A stretch of DNA of 64,000 bases from Beroe ovata (GCA_946803715.1 CAMPET010000144.1:45922-109921); one strand, 5' to 3'; shown: positions 22,752 through 35,914, counted from the stretch's first letter. Notes: a model not told the origin generated them from the letters alone. Numbers and translations are program-made.

Positions 22752-25700
22752 TCAACCGAAGAGAGGATCGTCGAAATCCGTCGTCTTTTTCGGTGTCGAC
22801 TTTTTACTGGTCTTCTTCGTTTTACTCTTGTTCACAGGTTTAGAAATGTCTCCAAACAAGTCAAAGTCGTCTGCGAAAATGTCAACTTCGGCTTTGGCAG
22901 CTTTCTTGGATTTTCCCGCAGCTTTTGTCTCACTTTTAGCGGATTTGGGGGCAGGAGCTACTTCACTCCTAGGAATAATGATTTTGTTAGAAGTCAGAAA
23001 TTAAGTTATTGATAACCAATCAACTCTGAAGTAATTAAGAACTGAGCCTTACTTTTTTGTTGTCCTTGATTTCGGTTCTTTGTGGGATGTTTCACCAAAG
23101 ATATCAAAATCATCGTCAACTGGTTTCCGCTTCGTTTCTGGCATGTCCCCAAATAAATCATCAAATACAGCGTCTCTACTGAAATAAAAAAGGAATTTTA
23201 CAGCGGCATGCATTTTGCTAAGACCATTTTAAAGACCCACTGGCCATGAGTCACGACCCCATTATGACTAAAGAAGTTTACCAGACCTGCTCTTTGCTCT
23301 TTCAGAGGGCCCACTGTCGGAATCAGCGAATATGTCATCCATTATGCGATCCCTATCGGCAGCCTTGGATCTGTGAATAGGGAAATGTGTATCGTCATAG
23401 CGACAAATTGAACCTGTCAATGAAGATGGATGAACGAATGTAAAAAAGGGTTAACTTATGTGCGGAACTGACGATTTGGGTTTGTCTGAGAACAAGTCAT
23501 CGTCGTCACCAAATAGACTGTCGTCAAATATCGATTTGCTTTTCGAAGTAGATGCTGAAACACTTGATGGTTCTGTTGATGACACCTTTTCCACGGCAGC
23601 TGACTGTTCGGAAGACCTTTCTTCCAATTTTTCCGTAGTTTTAACTTTATCCACAGCAGGCGGAGTAAAGGAAAAGATTGGGGAATTACTGATAGGCTCA
23701 TCATGTTCTACGTGTGTGGGTATCTCAGGAACTGGTTGTGGTTGTGCAGGTGACACTGGGTGTGGTGTCAGTGCAGCTGGTGACTTCCCTCCTCTTGAAG
23801 GTGGACGCCGTCCTCCTTTCTTTGCTCGGCCCTGGACGATGTTATAGTATTGTTATAGTCATGAGCACTGAGCAAACCAGATAATGCATATGTTTGATGC
23901 TGTGGAAACACAGAGTGTCTGATTCGTTACCTTGGTAACCGATTGCAGAACTCCAGGGGTCGATGGTTGTCCATCATTAGCGGCTTTCGGAGTGGCTCCA
24001 TCTACTACAGTCGTTCTGAAGGGAAAAGTAAATCAACATGATACGACGAGCGATATCATAATGTAATAATGCCTAAGACCAGGGATACTGATTATAACAG
24101 TTTTCTTACTCACTCGGTGGGAGAATCAGGAGCAGCTTCCTCGACAACCTCCTTCTTCTTGATTGGTCGAGGTCCTCCCATCAGCATTGCCGGATTGAAC
24201 TTTAGACTGTTCCCCAGTTTTGCGATTTTAGAGTTCGGAGACGCGGACACTTTGACATCTGTCGGAGAAGAGGCAACTGTCTCTGCTGTACTTTCGTCTT
24301 TCTTCGGCTCAGGGATGTCTTGCGGTGTCTTCACTACTTCTGCTTTTAGTGGACTAAGTTTCGGAGCCGCTGCAAGAGTTGTGCCTGCAAGTGCATCGGG
24401 GGTCGTATCTGCAGTGGAAACTTCGGACTCCTCAGTTACTTTTGAAACTGAGGTCTTCTCTTCTTCAGGAACCGAAATAGGAATCACACTCGGAGCTTCT
24501 TCGATATTTGTGTCGGCGACTTTGCTGGAAGTCTTAGGGGCAAACATGTCTTCGCCATCATCGTCACTTTCTCCGAAGATATCATCGAATTTCGCAGCTC
24601 TGGCGTTTATCTTAGATTTTTCCGTCACCGGGGTCTCTTCTGGAAAAGCAGGAGGTATCAAGTCACGTGACATCTTTCTTTCTGTTCTGCTTCCGCTCCT
24701 AGCTGGAGTAGAAAACATATCCTCGTCACTGTCAGCGACAAAGAGGTCACTCAGTTGAGACTGCCGCCTTTTCTCACTCTTCACGTCAGCTGATGAACTG
24801 GACTGGATTGGTGGTTTGAACATGTCATCACTGTCACTGTCATCACTGATCGGAGCAGGCTTTCTGATCGGGGAATCTGGCACTGGTTTTGACACTTCAT
24901 TAGTTTTATTTTTGACGACATTCTGACTAAGTCCAACTGCAGCAGGCTCAATCTTTATAGGCTGAGTTCCAGTCTTCACAGGCTCGCTCTTTGGCAATGG
25001 TTCAGTTTTGACGGGGTTTCTCTTAAACATATCGTCATCCGATTCTTCATTGTCAGAGGAGTCAAAGAGACCTTTACTTGGGGGAACAGAGGGTTGTTGT
25101 GGTGTTTTCTCAGTTTCTGCTTTCCCCGCTGTATCTTGTTGAACCTCTGCCGTATCATCCTGAACAGGCTTCTTTTCTACTGGATCTTGAATTGGTAATC
25201 TCTTTGGTTCATCTTCAGCTTTAGTAACAGGTTTAGGACTGAAATCGGTTTCTTCGTCAGATGAATCGAACAAGCTTTTTATCGTCTTAGTCTCCGCCTT
25301 TGTAGGTTCTTCAGGTTTCTTATCTGCCATGCTGTCTTGCTTAGTTGTTTTCGCTGCTTTGGTCATTGCTTCAGCTATGAGACTAGTTGCCAGCTGCTTC
25401 TGCTCATCGGTTCCCGGTTTAGGCTTGTGAACCTGAGCTGGGAACAAGTCGTCTCCATCACTGTCTGTTGCTAATAGATCGACGAACGGTTTCTGCACCT
25501 CTTTGGGAGCGGGTTCTGTTTTTGTCTCCTCCTTCTTTACATTTTGAGATTTCTTCTCAAAAGTTTTAGGAGGGTTCTCATCAACTTTCTTCGTCACAGC
25601 TGGTCCAGCATCCATTTCATCCTCAGATGAATCGAACAAACTCCTAGATTTCTTCGTCTCAATTTTCGTCGATAGTCTTTTTGTCGCGTCAACTGATTCC

Positions 25701-28700
25701 TCGACTTTTTTGTCTTCGTCTTTACCTTTTTGGACTTTGCTAGCTGATTTTGACATGGCCTCTGCCATGAGACTGGTCGCAAGTTTCTTCTGCTGATCAG
25801 CTCCAGATTTAGGTTTCGGAGCCTGACTGCTAGATGGGAATAAATCATCTCCATCACTATCCGACCCAAAGAGGTCGTCTGAAGTTATTTTCGGGACATC
25901 CTTCTTCTTGCTTTCCTGTTTTTGTGGAACTGTTGCTTTGTTGGGTAGAACCTTCTTTCCTACGGCTTCTTTAGGAAGAGAATCAAACATATCGTCATCG
26001 TCACTTGAATCGAAGATTGAATCCTTCACTTTGGTGGCAGGTTTCTTGACAACCGGTTTTTCCTCCTTTACTTTACTGACAGGCGCAGGGCTGACGGGAG
26101 ATTGTTCCTCGGTATCACTGTCTGAGAACAATCTGGTCCTGGGAGCTGTCTTCTGAGCAGGCTTCGGGTCTGGGGTCTTCTCTTTCTTCGACTGAAAGGA
26201 GAGGAGACCATAATTGTATTGTCATTTAGAAAAGCAACATGTCACACACCGCTGTCAGATGTCAGTAAACGGTGTCAACGATTACAAATTCACTAATACG
26301 TGGTGCCAAATCGAGTGAAGTTACCGACCTTGCTGGCGGTAGTAGCTCCAAACATGTCATCAGACTCTTCTCCAGAATCTGGTCCGAATATCGAGTCAAA
26401 TGCTGCTGCACTCTTAGCTCCACGGTCTTTATTCGTTTTCACTGGAGATACAGCCGGTTCAGGGCTGCTTGATTCATCAAACAGTGCCCCAACACTCCTG
26501 TACAGTTGATAATCAGTGGATCTGTATAAAAAAACGCGGCTCAGAATTTTGAGTAGAATGATTCGCGCGTGCTCACTTCTTCGCACTGTTGCTCGCGTCA
26601 ATAGGAGGGTTGCTTTGCTTAGCTACACTGTTGTTACGGGTGTTGCTCACAGATTTACTTTCCTCTTCACTCTCCTCTTCTGAAGAACTGAATATCCCTC
26701 TACTAGGTGGCTTAACCTGAACAAATTAGCCAATTTCAGCGCTACTGCAACTGCTTTGACCACTCTGATACTGAGATACGATACTGTTTTGAAAACTCAC
26801 AGGGGGTGCTGTAACTGTCTCTTCCTCATTCTCGTCCTCATCTTCTAGCACCTTTATAGCACCACCCTCAAACACTGTCCTTCCGCCAAATATAGAAACA
26901 GCACCTGGTGATGATGAAATATCACGATATGCATCATCAGACTAAACTACAGCATCTTTATCGGTATTCATGATTCTACGGACCTTTAGGCACTCCCTTG
27001 GGATTTTTGTGAGATCTCACTGAAGATACCGACTCGCTCCTGGACTTGTCTGGAGAAGGAATTGTTTTCTCGGGAAGGTTTGGTGGTGGTGCTACAACCA
27101 CGTTAGCTTCGGACCGATTCTCAACCTCTTCATCATTCTCAGACTCATCAGTGGAGTCAAATATTGATTCTGGAATATTTGGCATTGAACAATGATTCGA
27201 AGTTGACTGAATAAAGATATCTACGGTTCACTGATTCTAGGGGACTGTTTGATAGCTCAAAACTCACCGAAAACATTGTCTCTGGCTGATTTTGGCTTTT
27301 CGAAAATACTAGTCGATCTGGCAGGAGGTTCGTTTCGCTGATTAATAATTTGTTCTTCGGTTGCTGCTTCCGAATCGGAGTCGGATGTTTCCTCTTCATT
27401 ACTCTGAGAAGAATTGGATAATTGAGACATAGATAATTGACACTGAAAGTTGAGACTGGAGTGATCAAGTGATTCACCATATCAATCCTCGGATGTATCT
27501 CCTCCTTCTTTCCATCACTCGAGTCTTCTTCCTCCTCTTCATATTCCTCATCGTCCTCGTAATCCTCATCTTCAGATTTGACAGACTCTATAAATACCGG
27601 TAAGTGATATGATGTAGATTTCCGACAATCGAGAGAAAAACCTCGATTGAAGCGATACTGACGCCTGTTCAACAACTTACCCTCATCCGATTGATAGAAT
27701 AGAGCAATACCAGCAGTATCGTCAGAACAGTATTCTGATGACCCGATCAAGAAAGGTAAATTCCTGTTAGAATAGGGATCCTGAGGATTAAGGTTGATTC
27801 AGTACCGTGATTTACTCAAAATATTAATATGGAAACCGAAGGTACAATTGTACAGCGTCGGTTGAGAACAAAAACTCACATTTGCTTCGATAACCAACTC
27901 GCTATTTGCATCTGAAAAGGATATTGAAGTTGGAGGACTCTCCAATTATATCTACAGAAAAACACGATGAACGCGCGTGATGCGCGGAAATGATATCACA
28001 AAACTTGAAGCTCGTTACAGCAAGTCAAGAAANTGATCCTAGTACCGAGAAAGTGCTCTTCGCAGCCACGCTACATTGTACGTATTCCATATTCTCGGAT
28101 ATCAGTCAGTATTCGACGGTTACATCCTGCAAAGTGCTGAAGTGCCGAAGTGCAGAGGTATACAACAGAAGTAGATTTATGATAATGTGATCAATATCCT
28201 AAATCCTGAATCTTGATGCATATGGGTGACAGTGTAGCCGGACCAGTCTTCCTCGTGACCCAGTTAAAAAAGATGGTACATAGCCATCTTCGGCTGAACA
28301 CTGACTTCATTGCCAGGAAAGCTTGACTTGCCCATCTGTCTGTTTGAAGCCCCAGGGCGTTTTGGATGGTGAAGCCTGTGAAGACCGGGCACACCAACCT
28401 ATCTCAGCTCAGGATATCCCGGCAGCTCAGGATATCCCGGCAGTCTGAGTGACATCCCAAACGGACTGGCTGTGGGCACTCGGAAAGAGCCCTCTGTGAG
28501 AGCATTGATCTGGTGATACAAGGAATTCGACATTGTAAAAATGCAAATAAAAAGACATTGCTGGCGCCAGTTATATAGCAAACTTCACCCGCTGATAAAT
28601 TCATTCTACGCACAGCATTTTGGCCGAAATTTTGCACTGCGACGTGGTCAGGCTTTTTGGATACTGCCTTGCTCTTATGTAGCACCATACATAATGTCAT

Positions 28701-29557
28701 AATGTAGCTCCCAACTCAAGAAGTAGTGCCTATATTCTGTAGTTCATAATGTCAATCTACCCGATTCAATGGGGGGAATAGCATAACTCAGGAGTCAAGA
28801 CAGAAAACAAGGCGGTCACATTATTTTGGCTGTCTGTGTCCAAATAGTATTTCCAACTCACCAGATTCGTCTATATTCCTCACAGAATATGCGGCTTCCA
28901 GAACTGTCAAGCCATACTCAATACTTGTCTTAATTCGACCACCTATCACTTCAGAAGTTTCTTCCTACAAGAAAACATGATTTTACTAGAGGCACAAACC
29001 CTCACAAACAGAAGCATGACACTTTGAAAATTATTTGTTTGATTCCAGCAATACCTCAGAGATTTCAGGCAACTGCTGGCTCTCATCCTCAGCATTTGTT
29101 TCATCATCTTCATATACTCTCTGTAGGAAATGAGCTACGGAGGGTGAACACAACAATAATCCATCTAACTTCCAAATACTTTGGTTTGTAAGTTTTGCAC
29201 AGCAGCTCATTAACTTACTGATTCTATGAACTGGACATTTGAAAGCATATCAAAATCATTGAATGTGTTATTCACTTGTGTTGCAACCTCCTGAAACCCA
29301 TCAAATTACTGAGAGTCTGATTAAATGTTCCTTGAATTAAGATTCATTCATCATTCCAACTCTATTTTATGTCATACCTCAGTAAATGAAATGATTTCCG
29401 CAAGTGATTCTCGTGTCTGATTGAATTCCCCAAACATCCTCTCAGAAAATGATTTCAGGAACTGTAACATGTTGACATCAGATGATAAAGACCAATTTTC
29501 TGCATCTTGATGTATGTCAGATATCTGCCACTCAGAAGTGTTCATGTTTATCACCAT
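22752..29557 (-). CDS. WASHC2: WASH complex subunit 2 (FAM21)
   Basis: Tethers the actin-nucleating WASH complex to retromer on endosomes. Exons: 29557-29378, 29290-29219, 29120-29055, 28964-28862, 27911-27880, 27780-27681, 27587-27478, 27403-27268, 27169-26984, 26904-26801, 26716-26577, 26521-26329, 26191-24114, 24015-23931, 23831-23473, 23370-23287, 23178-23053, 22968-22752; all phases agree and the product is about 1456 residues (human 1341). The head region (about 1-200) is recognisable: WSLSSDVNMLQFLKSFSERM, NNTFNDFDMLSNVQFIES and RVYEDDETNAEDE, IEYGLTVLEAAYSV, NLPFLIGSSEY. The rest is a disordered tail with a dozen or more Leu/Ile-Phe-acidic-Phe (LFa) motifs that in FAM21 bind VPS35. 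It also has a basic RAKKGGRRPPSR patch and the conserved FDDPLFG end. Exon 26521 has a second in-frame acceptor 24 bases in. An N at 28033 lies within an intron. Confidence 0.95.
27912..28861 (-). other. Long repeat-containing WASHC2 intron
   Basis: At 950 bases this is the longest intron of WASHC2. It contains a single-N gap at 28033, a perfect tandem duplication of about 17 bases (CAGCTCAGGATATCCCGG) near 28414-28441, and a segment at 28707-28745 resembling 14626-14700. Two minus open frames of 68 and 98 residues are not recognisable; remnants of a mobile element are possible. Confidence 0.4.
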
Positions 29558-30647
29558 TCCCTGACGGTTCCACAGTTTTGTGCAATTACAGGAAATCTCA
29601 ACACAAACTACCTAGCAATTGAAATTCGAATGTTTGGGGAATGTGGGTCTATATTTCAATGGCTAGTTAGAAGTGCAAGTTAGTATTCAAAAAACTGAAT
29701 TTTAAACTTATCAACACACCTTGTAACAATCAAATTTAAGAAGCAAGGGTTGCACTTTGTGAAGGTCCTGAAGAAGAGCATTACCCTATAATGTCTTGAA
29801 ACTAATATGTGATGAAAGTGTGTGGTTGATTCAGTTGACTTTGTCACACTATTAACAATGTTCATTGTTCAATCATCTATTTATCTGAAGAAATACATCA
29901 TCAGCAGATGTCATCTGCAACTGTTGAATTTGACACTTCTTTCATAGAGAGCAAGTTTAAAATGATAAGTCTGATTCTTCTATAATATAAAGGAATAAGG
30001 CGAAGTGTGAAATTGGTTCCGCTGTTTGCAAATAACTCGACCAAATGGAGTTGGAGAGCCGCGATTTTTTGCAAGGTGGTAGAAAAAATGATTCCGCTTA
30101 GGACAATCATTTCGGATTTTTGATTTAGGTCTTAGATTTTTTGTTATCGGCGTCGGAAGTTTTGAGAAAAGATGCAAAAATCAAATATACGGTGTAGCAG
30201 AAATTTGCATTTACACCGTTGCTATGCGATTCAGGAGTTGCACGTGCGAATTAGATGCGCGTGTACGGATGCGCTTCATTTCGTTGTTTCTTTGTTTTGA
30301 AACGTTTCAATTTTGATGCTCATTCAATTTAACTCATTTTTGATTCTTTCTGATATTCAGTGCAGCACGCCCACTTGACGGGTGTTCTAGTTCAATATAA
30401 AACACTAAGTGATACAAGAAACTTTAAATCAGAAGCTTTTACAAATCATGTGATCATCATCATCAATTGAACATGAAAGGTGGGGGAATGCTTATAAGTG
30501 AAATGAGTGGCCTCAGGGAACGGGAGTGGGGTGGGTGCCAAGACTTCTGAAAGGGAACAACAAAACGCTTCAGATGATTGAAGAATGTAGACACTGATAC
30601 AAAGTCAATTGTATCAAACCCACAACAAAACTTTTTTAAATCATTGG
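29558..30647. other. Region upstream of WASHC2, no gene seen
   Basis: It should hold the WASHC2 promoter. Short minus open frames between 29680 and 30177 have no domain, splice-site or composition support. AT-rich, no repeat noticed. Confidence 0.45.
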
Positions 30648-30723
30648 TTGTAGGATTTTACCCTACCGTCGATGCGCGCGATTTTCAATCCCGCCAGCAA
30701 GGGTAGCTGGTGAAATCCTACAA
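30648..30723. mobile_element. TTGTAGGATTTTACCC palindromic element, copy 1
   Basis: 76 bases bounded by TTGTAGGATTTTACCCTACC and, inverted, AGGGTAGCTGGTGAAATCCTACAA. Same termini as 31141-31256, so a second small inverted-repeat family. Confidence 0.7.
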
Positions 30724-30809
30724 AATCATTGGGAGCAGATGATAGACACTGTTTAGTTAATTTCATTGCGCACGCGAAATTACTCTTAGTGCTTAGACAA
30801 AATTATTTT

Positions 30810-31086
30810 GTAGGGTTAGGTTTTCCTCTACTGTCGGCGCCGCGAAATACAGATTCCGCCCGATAAAAGTGCGATCCGAGGTTGCCGGATGTTATCTGTC
30901 CACTGTTTCTTGCGCGCAGCGCGCGCGCCTTCATCGAAAGCCGAAACAGTTTCGGCCTTCGATGGAGGCGCGCGCAAGAAACAGTGGACAGATAACATCC
31001 GGCAAGCACGCGCGCAAAACAAAATTCTCGACAGGGCAGGGTCAATCATCGTGATCGATCGACAAGGGTAGCGAGAAATTCTACAA
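30810..31086. mobile_element. Palindromic element with nested insertion
   Basis: Left part (TTGTAGGGTTAGGTTTTCC, then an ATTTCAATCC-like section) and right part (CAAGGGTAGCGAGAAATTCTACAAA) match the ends of the neighbouring 76- and 116-base elements. They are separated by the GCGCGC hairpin at 30882-31005, so one element seems to have inserted into the other. Confidence 0.55.
30882..31005. mobile_element. Palindromic GCGCGC hairpin element, copy 3
   Basis: 124 bases, a nearly perfect hairpin from TTGCCGGATGTTATCTGTCC to GGACAGATAACATCCGGCAA, with CTTGCGCGC arms and a loop near GCCGAAACAG. It is the best-preserved copy of the family at 15165 and 15473. Confidence 0.8.
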
Positions 31087-31140
31087 ACAGACGGATCTTG
31101 ACGGACGTGGACGTCAGAGGCCTGTTGCCTAGCCTAGTGT

Positions 31141-31256
31141 GTTGTAGGATTTCACCCTACCCTTGCTGGCGGGATTTTACCCCTGGCAAGGGGCGGATTG
31201 AAAATCGGGGCGGATTGAAAATCGCGCGCACCGACGGTAGGGTAAAATCCTACAAC
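31141..31256. mobile_element. TTGTAGGATTTTACCC palindromic element, copy 2
   Basis: 116 bases running from GTTGTAGGATTTCACCCTAC to GTAGGGTAAAATCCTACAAC. The interior has a direct repeat of GGGGCGGATTGAAAATCG. Confidence 0.75.
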
Positions 31257-31274
31257 CTAGTGTGTAGTGAAGCC

Positions 31275-31376
31275 ATGTTAATGTTATCTGTCCACTGTTC
31301 ATGTTTATCGCGCGCCGCGCGAGAAACAATGGACAGTCGAATTCGATAGATAAGTATAAAACTAACATCCAGCAAG
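31275..31376. mobile_element. Degenerate GCGCGC hairpin element, copy 4
   Basis: Left arm ATGTTATCTGTCCACTGTT and right arm AACAATGGACAG, then TAACATCCAGCAA, match the family at 30882 with gaps and an insertion between the arm segments. Confidence 0.55.
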
Positions 31377-31766
31377 AATAGCCTAACCAAGCAACTAATA
31401 CTATACTATACTATCAGTGTTACCAATTACTAATGGTAATACAGTGGGCAGGTTGTCAGGTTGAGGTAGTAATTGATATGAAATATTGAAATACAATTAC
31501 AAATACAATCATAATTAAAATTTGAATTAAGTTTAAAAATTTATAAACTGCATTCGATCACCATGATTTCCGATTTGACCAATTGACCATGACGCTGACA
31601 TTGACAATGACACAATAATTTCGCGATAGTCTAAATTAATTGATTATGACCTCGAAGACTAGATCAAGGTCGACAAAAAAGATGTTGCCGGAGAAATACT
31701 TAGGGACAGTCACACCACAGATTACATCCGGCAAGAAAAAAAGTTGGACGTCTGCACGCACACAAC

Positions 31767-34700
31767 TCAGATCTTATTATTTGAACTCGACGTTGATGAG
31801 ATTGGAATACTCCTGTCAGACCGTTTCATAGCTAGCGCGATCATATTGTCATACTGTTCAATCAGAGTCCCAACCTTGTTTCCACGACTGCTATTGCTTC
31901 CCGAAAAGTACCTGAAATAACTTTCAAAATAACTTAAATAACTTTGAGTTTTTATTCAAATCCGGGGCTTACTTGAAGTTGAACCGGAAAACCTGCATGC
32001 ATTTTTAACACTGAACACAGAATGGGGGTGCCTCGATACAAATTATAAAAAGCACTAAGATCAAAATCAGAATGTGTAATTTGATTGTAGGGTTCGACAG
32101 CAGTAGAGTTCACCCGATGATAAAAGTCAGATCCTTGAATCATTCAAAAATTGCATCCTCAAGATTCTACCTATACTACAAGAACAAAGACAGACGTGCA
32201 AATAAACATTGAACAAATACCTATGGAATAATTATTCCGCTATATCACAGACACTACTGATAGGCATCATTAGTAAAGCCATTATTCCGTTTTTTAATCG
32301 TAGAAACAGAGTAATTGATCTCCCCGACAACCCCACTTCTTCCATCGTAATATCTATTGGGAGTTACCATGGAGACTCAAAAGGAGTGAATGGTAGGCTT
32401 TACAGAATCTCAATAACCGGGTTTCCGGTTAGAAATAGAAAGGGGGCTAAGGTAAGAGGAAGAGGTGCAAACCGAAACGGGGGATGGGGGTTAATCTGAG
32501 GTGGAGCGAAGAGGGGTTCAAGTGTGGGATGGGGTCAAAGTTTGAAATTGAATAAAAATGGTGAGAGCTGATTACCTCTGTCTGAGCTCCTTTATGAGTT
32601 TATCTCTGTATTGATCTACTTTGTCTGAGTATCTTACTTCCCCTAACAGAGGCTTATTCGAACACCTGTCAATATGGTTCGTAATAATTGCAGTAGATGT
32701 GCGCTTCAATCCCATGAAAATTGCAACAATTATTTCGTGACATAGTAGAGAATAATAGAGACAAATAAAAGAGAATGAAATATCATCCATACCTGCATAT
32801 TCGGGCAAAAAACACGACCATCATGTGCCATATCAGGTTGAAAGGGGCGGGGTAAGATTGCCCGCCCATGTAACCCCTGTACATCACTGCACGTGCAAAC
32901 TTCCATTCGACATCGGACTGGTGTTGTATTCGCTCGAATGTGGTTGTCAACATGGCAATCAGCATGTTGAGGAGCAACACTGCACTCATCATCAGATACG
33001 CTGAAATATGGAGAATGTGGGTCAGTGGAAATGGTGTGTGCGAGGGTGGAAATTGTGCGAGGGTGAAAAAAGTGTGTGAGTGGCATGGAAATGGTGGGAA
33101 AAGGAGCGAGGGGTTTAGCAAAATAGGGGAACTCTGGTGATCAGCATTCGGCATGACAACGATCATTTGAGTACTGCTGTGAAAGCGCTCACCTGCGAAA
33201 ATAAGATAAAAAGTGACATAAATTTCGAGAGCCCCTGACTCCTCCTTCTCCCGCATTTCATCGAGGAAGTCTATGAACCCGAAAAGTGACCAGAAAAGTG
33301 TCGCAATCGTCTGAGCGAGACTCTCAAATCTCCAAGGAACAGGAATTGGAGATCCATTGTCTCGTTCCTGATATATGTTGGGCAACTGTCTCATGACAAC
33401 GAATATACACAGCGAGAACCCGAACAACATAGCACCCAGGAGCACCATGATTTGAATAAGGTCTGCTATCATGGACTTCATAGCCAACTGGAGCGGTCCC
33501 AACACATTGCTACTGTCGGTTAAACTGATGAATTTGATAGTCTGTAGGAAGCCGAGCACGCCGTATAGTATCCACGCGGCTGAGGTTAGAATTGGGAGAT
33601 AGTCTTTCGATTGCAGGGTGTAAATCCGTACCCCAGCAGCCACGATAAGTGTCGATATTATCAGGATATCGATACAATTCCAGAAATGAGTCACGTACTT
33701 CGTCCACCCTAGTTTCCGCAGTTGTATTGTCTCGGTGTATATTTGTCCGAGGACACACGCCCACAGAATGTACTCGTACCCCATCTCGTATTGGAGTGGT
33801 CGGACGGGGAGAGCGTCTTGGAGGCAGATCTTGATGAGAAACGAGAAACAGAGGATGAAACTGATGGTGTCAGCAATGAGACACAGGACGGGAGTTCCCA
33901 TGAAGTCGATGTACTCCCCCAGATCTGAATATCGGAGTTTCCGTTGCCGGGGATCCTTGAGAATGTACTGGATACCGTAGTATGGGAATATCATGGTGGA
34001 AGCTAGCCAGTACAGAAAGAGGAGGAATCGGTCCCAGACGGACTTGTTCATGAACTTCCCGAAGTTTTGCTCCTTGAGGAGACTCTGGACGAAAGGGTGG
34101 GCCACGAATTCTTTCTTCCTGAAACAATATCAAGATGGGATATTTCTATTCGAAGAGGTGATAGAGTACTGAGCTGTGAAGAGTGTTGATGGCATAAAAT
34201 GTGATGTCATCATGACGACATGACGTTGAGAGAGCTAAAAGATATAAACGACGTCATATATATGAAGTCAGGGGTTAGAACTAACGAGTTGCTGATGGCT
34301 TTATCCACGATTTTCATCTCTTTGGACAAGAGTCTTCTAGCTTCCCACAAGTTCTCACACTGATCCAGGAAACTGTATGCGAACGATTCACACTGGAAAA
34401 GAAGAAGTGATAGCACTCAAATATGAGCCTCATAATCATATTTGACTTTGATGACCTGTTCTCCTGTTCAAAGCTTCAATAACTAGGAACCGAATCCGAG
34501 ACCCTAACAAAAGTCTTCGCTCACGTCCTTGGCAAGCTGAGTGTAGATGTCTCTGTATTCCTCACGACGTTTAGCAAGGAGGAAAAGCTTGTTACTGACA
34601 CTAAACGCCGTTAAGATCGGTTCTTTCGTGGCTGCCATGACAGTAGGTGACACTAACATTTTTACTCCTGTGGAGATAGAGAAAGGTGAATGGATGAGGC

Positions 34701-35914
34701 GGTATCAATATGACTGTATAAACAAGCGTCTATGAAACAGACGATGGGAGAATCAGTAATGAGAAACATGTGCAATGTAGATTCAGATGTGAAGTGGCGA
34801 ATGCTCAAGTTGTAACCAGTGAGGGAGAAAGCTTTCTCATCGTTGACCCAATCGTTTCCGATTTGCGGGTTACAGATACAGTTGAGCGCAGCCTGAGTAA
34901 AATAATGTGTTCATACAATCTGCAGGTCAACGATAAGCCAGACAATAAGGGGTGTGCGAATTTCAGCTCCGATCACAGATTCACCGAAATGTACCTGAAT
35001 TTCCGCTCCCTTCTCCACCAGCAGGTTAACCAGAGCCTTGTTCTGGGCTTTTGCAGCTCTAGACAGCGAGGTTTCCTTCAGGAAGTTCTTACTTGCAGCG
35101 TTCACATCCGCGTCCCGTTCAATGAGGAATCTCACGAGGTCGTAACTCTCCTTTTCCACAGCCATCATCAAGGCTGGGGGAGGATGAGGAATGAGGATTG
35201 GATGAGGGAAAGTGTGAGGAAATGTCATGTCATGATTTCTATGAGTATATGCGTAACTTTACATCATGCTCTCCAAGAGACTGTACACTATAGAGCCATT
35301 TTGCCTCGAATTGTCTTTATTAAACGATCTTTGTCACCCACCAGTCACACCGTACGAGTTGGTGAAGTTGATCACATCAGGATGTTGGTCCAGTGTTTTC
35401 CTGATCTGCTCGAGATTTCCATCCCTAACTTGTACGAGAAACTTCTCTCCAACTGTCGCTGGGGCAGAGTTTGCAGCCGACTGAAACGTTATACGGATCA
35501 GGATCATTCGTGTCAAGAAAAGCTTTATCTGTCAACATGGGATTATATCAGAATTTTTTCCAGTAGCAACAGTTATCAAATCGTAGTACTAGTAGCATAT
35601 TGCTGAACCTATTCATTATCTAAAGCGTGCTCAAATGATCAGATTTAGAATGAGATTGGCAATCAAATTCATGTTTGTTTCATGTAGAACACCGTAACAC
35701 TCAATTCTCAATACTGCACTCAATCCCAATACCCCCTATGTGCAGTAACCCCATCACACACTCACACACATACCCTGACTCCATCCCAGTTCATGATGAA
35801 GGGTGACTTGACCATACAAATGGGAGAAAACAACAGGGAATCAGGCGTGGGCTTGACAAGGCAGTAATCTACTGTCCTTTTAGCGGTGTGAGAGAAAAAT
35901 TCACCGTTAATCAT
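31767..35914 (-). CDS. TRPC-type transient receptor potential channel
   Basis: Calcium-permeable cation channel, usually gated downstream of phospholipase C. Exons: 35914-35774, 35480-35342, 35173-34995, 34892-34817, 34667-34525, 34392-34286, 34118-33193, 33000-32793, 32632-32576, 31911-31767, all in phase, about 706 residues. Order: short N-terminus; ankyrin-like repeats (GEKFLVQVRDGNLEQIRKTL, TALMMAVEKESYDLVRFLIE, AKAQNKALVNLLVEKGAEIQ); the TRPC linker with SPTVMAATKEPILTAFSVSN and KKEFVAHPFVQSLL; transmembrane segments with HFWNCIDILIIS and NVLGPLQLAMKSMI; pore LFWSLFGFIDF, as in TRPC; S6 LLLNMLIAMLTTTF; and the TRP box VEWKFAR with a PAPFN motif. The start lies in a 141-base first exon, the furthest upstream in-frame ATG. 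The C-terminus is short and lacks an obvious calmodulin/IP3R-binding region. The 32632 acceptor is the least certain junction. Confidence 0.92.

Noticed and set aside
24069-24758. 229-aa plus-strand open frame
   Set aside because: Exact antisense of the large WASHC2 exon; its Ser/Phe-rich sequence is the complement of acidic LFa codons.
28191-28700. Two open frames in a WASHC2 intron as a possible reverse transcriptase or gene
   Set aside because: No recognisable catalytic motif and interrupted by stops; kept only as possible repeat remnants.
34769-35606. 278-aa plus-strand open frame
   Set aside because: Antisense to TRPC ankyrin exons and their introns.
35833-35868. 36-base intron splitting the TRPC first exon
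   Set aside because: A GTGAAT...ACAGTAG interval could be spliced, but the 36 bases are open and in frame, so an unspliced exon is simpler.
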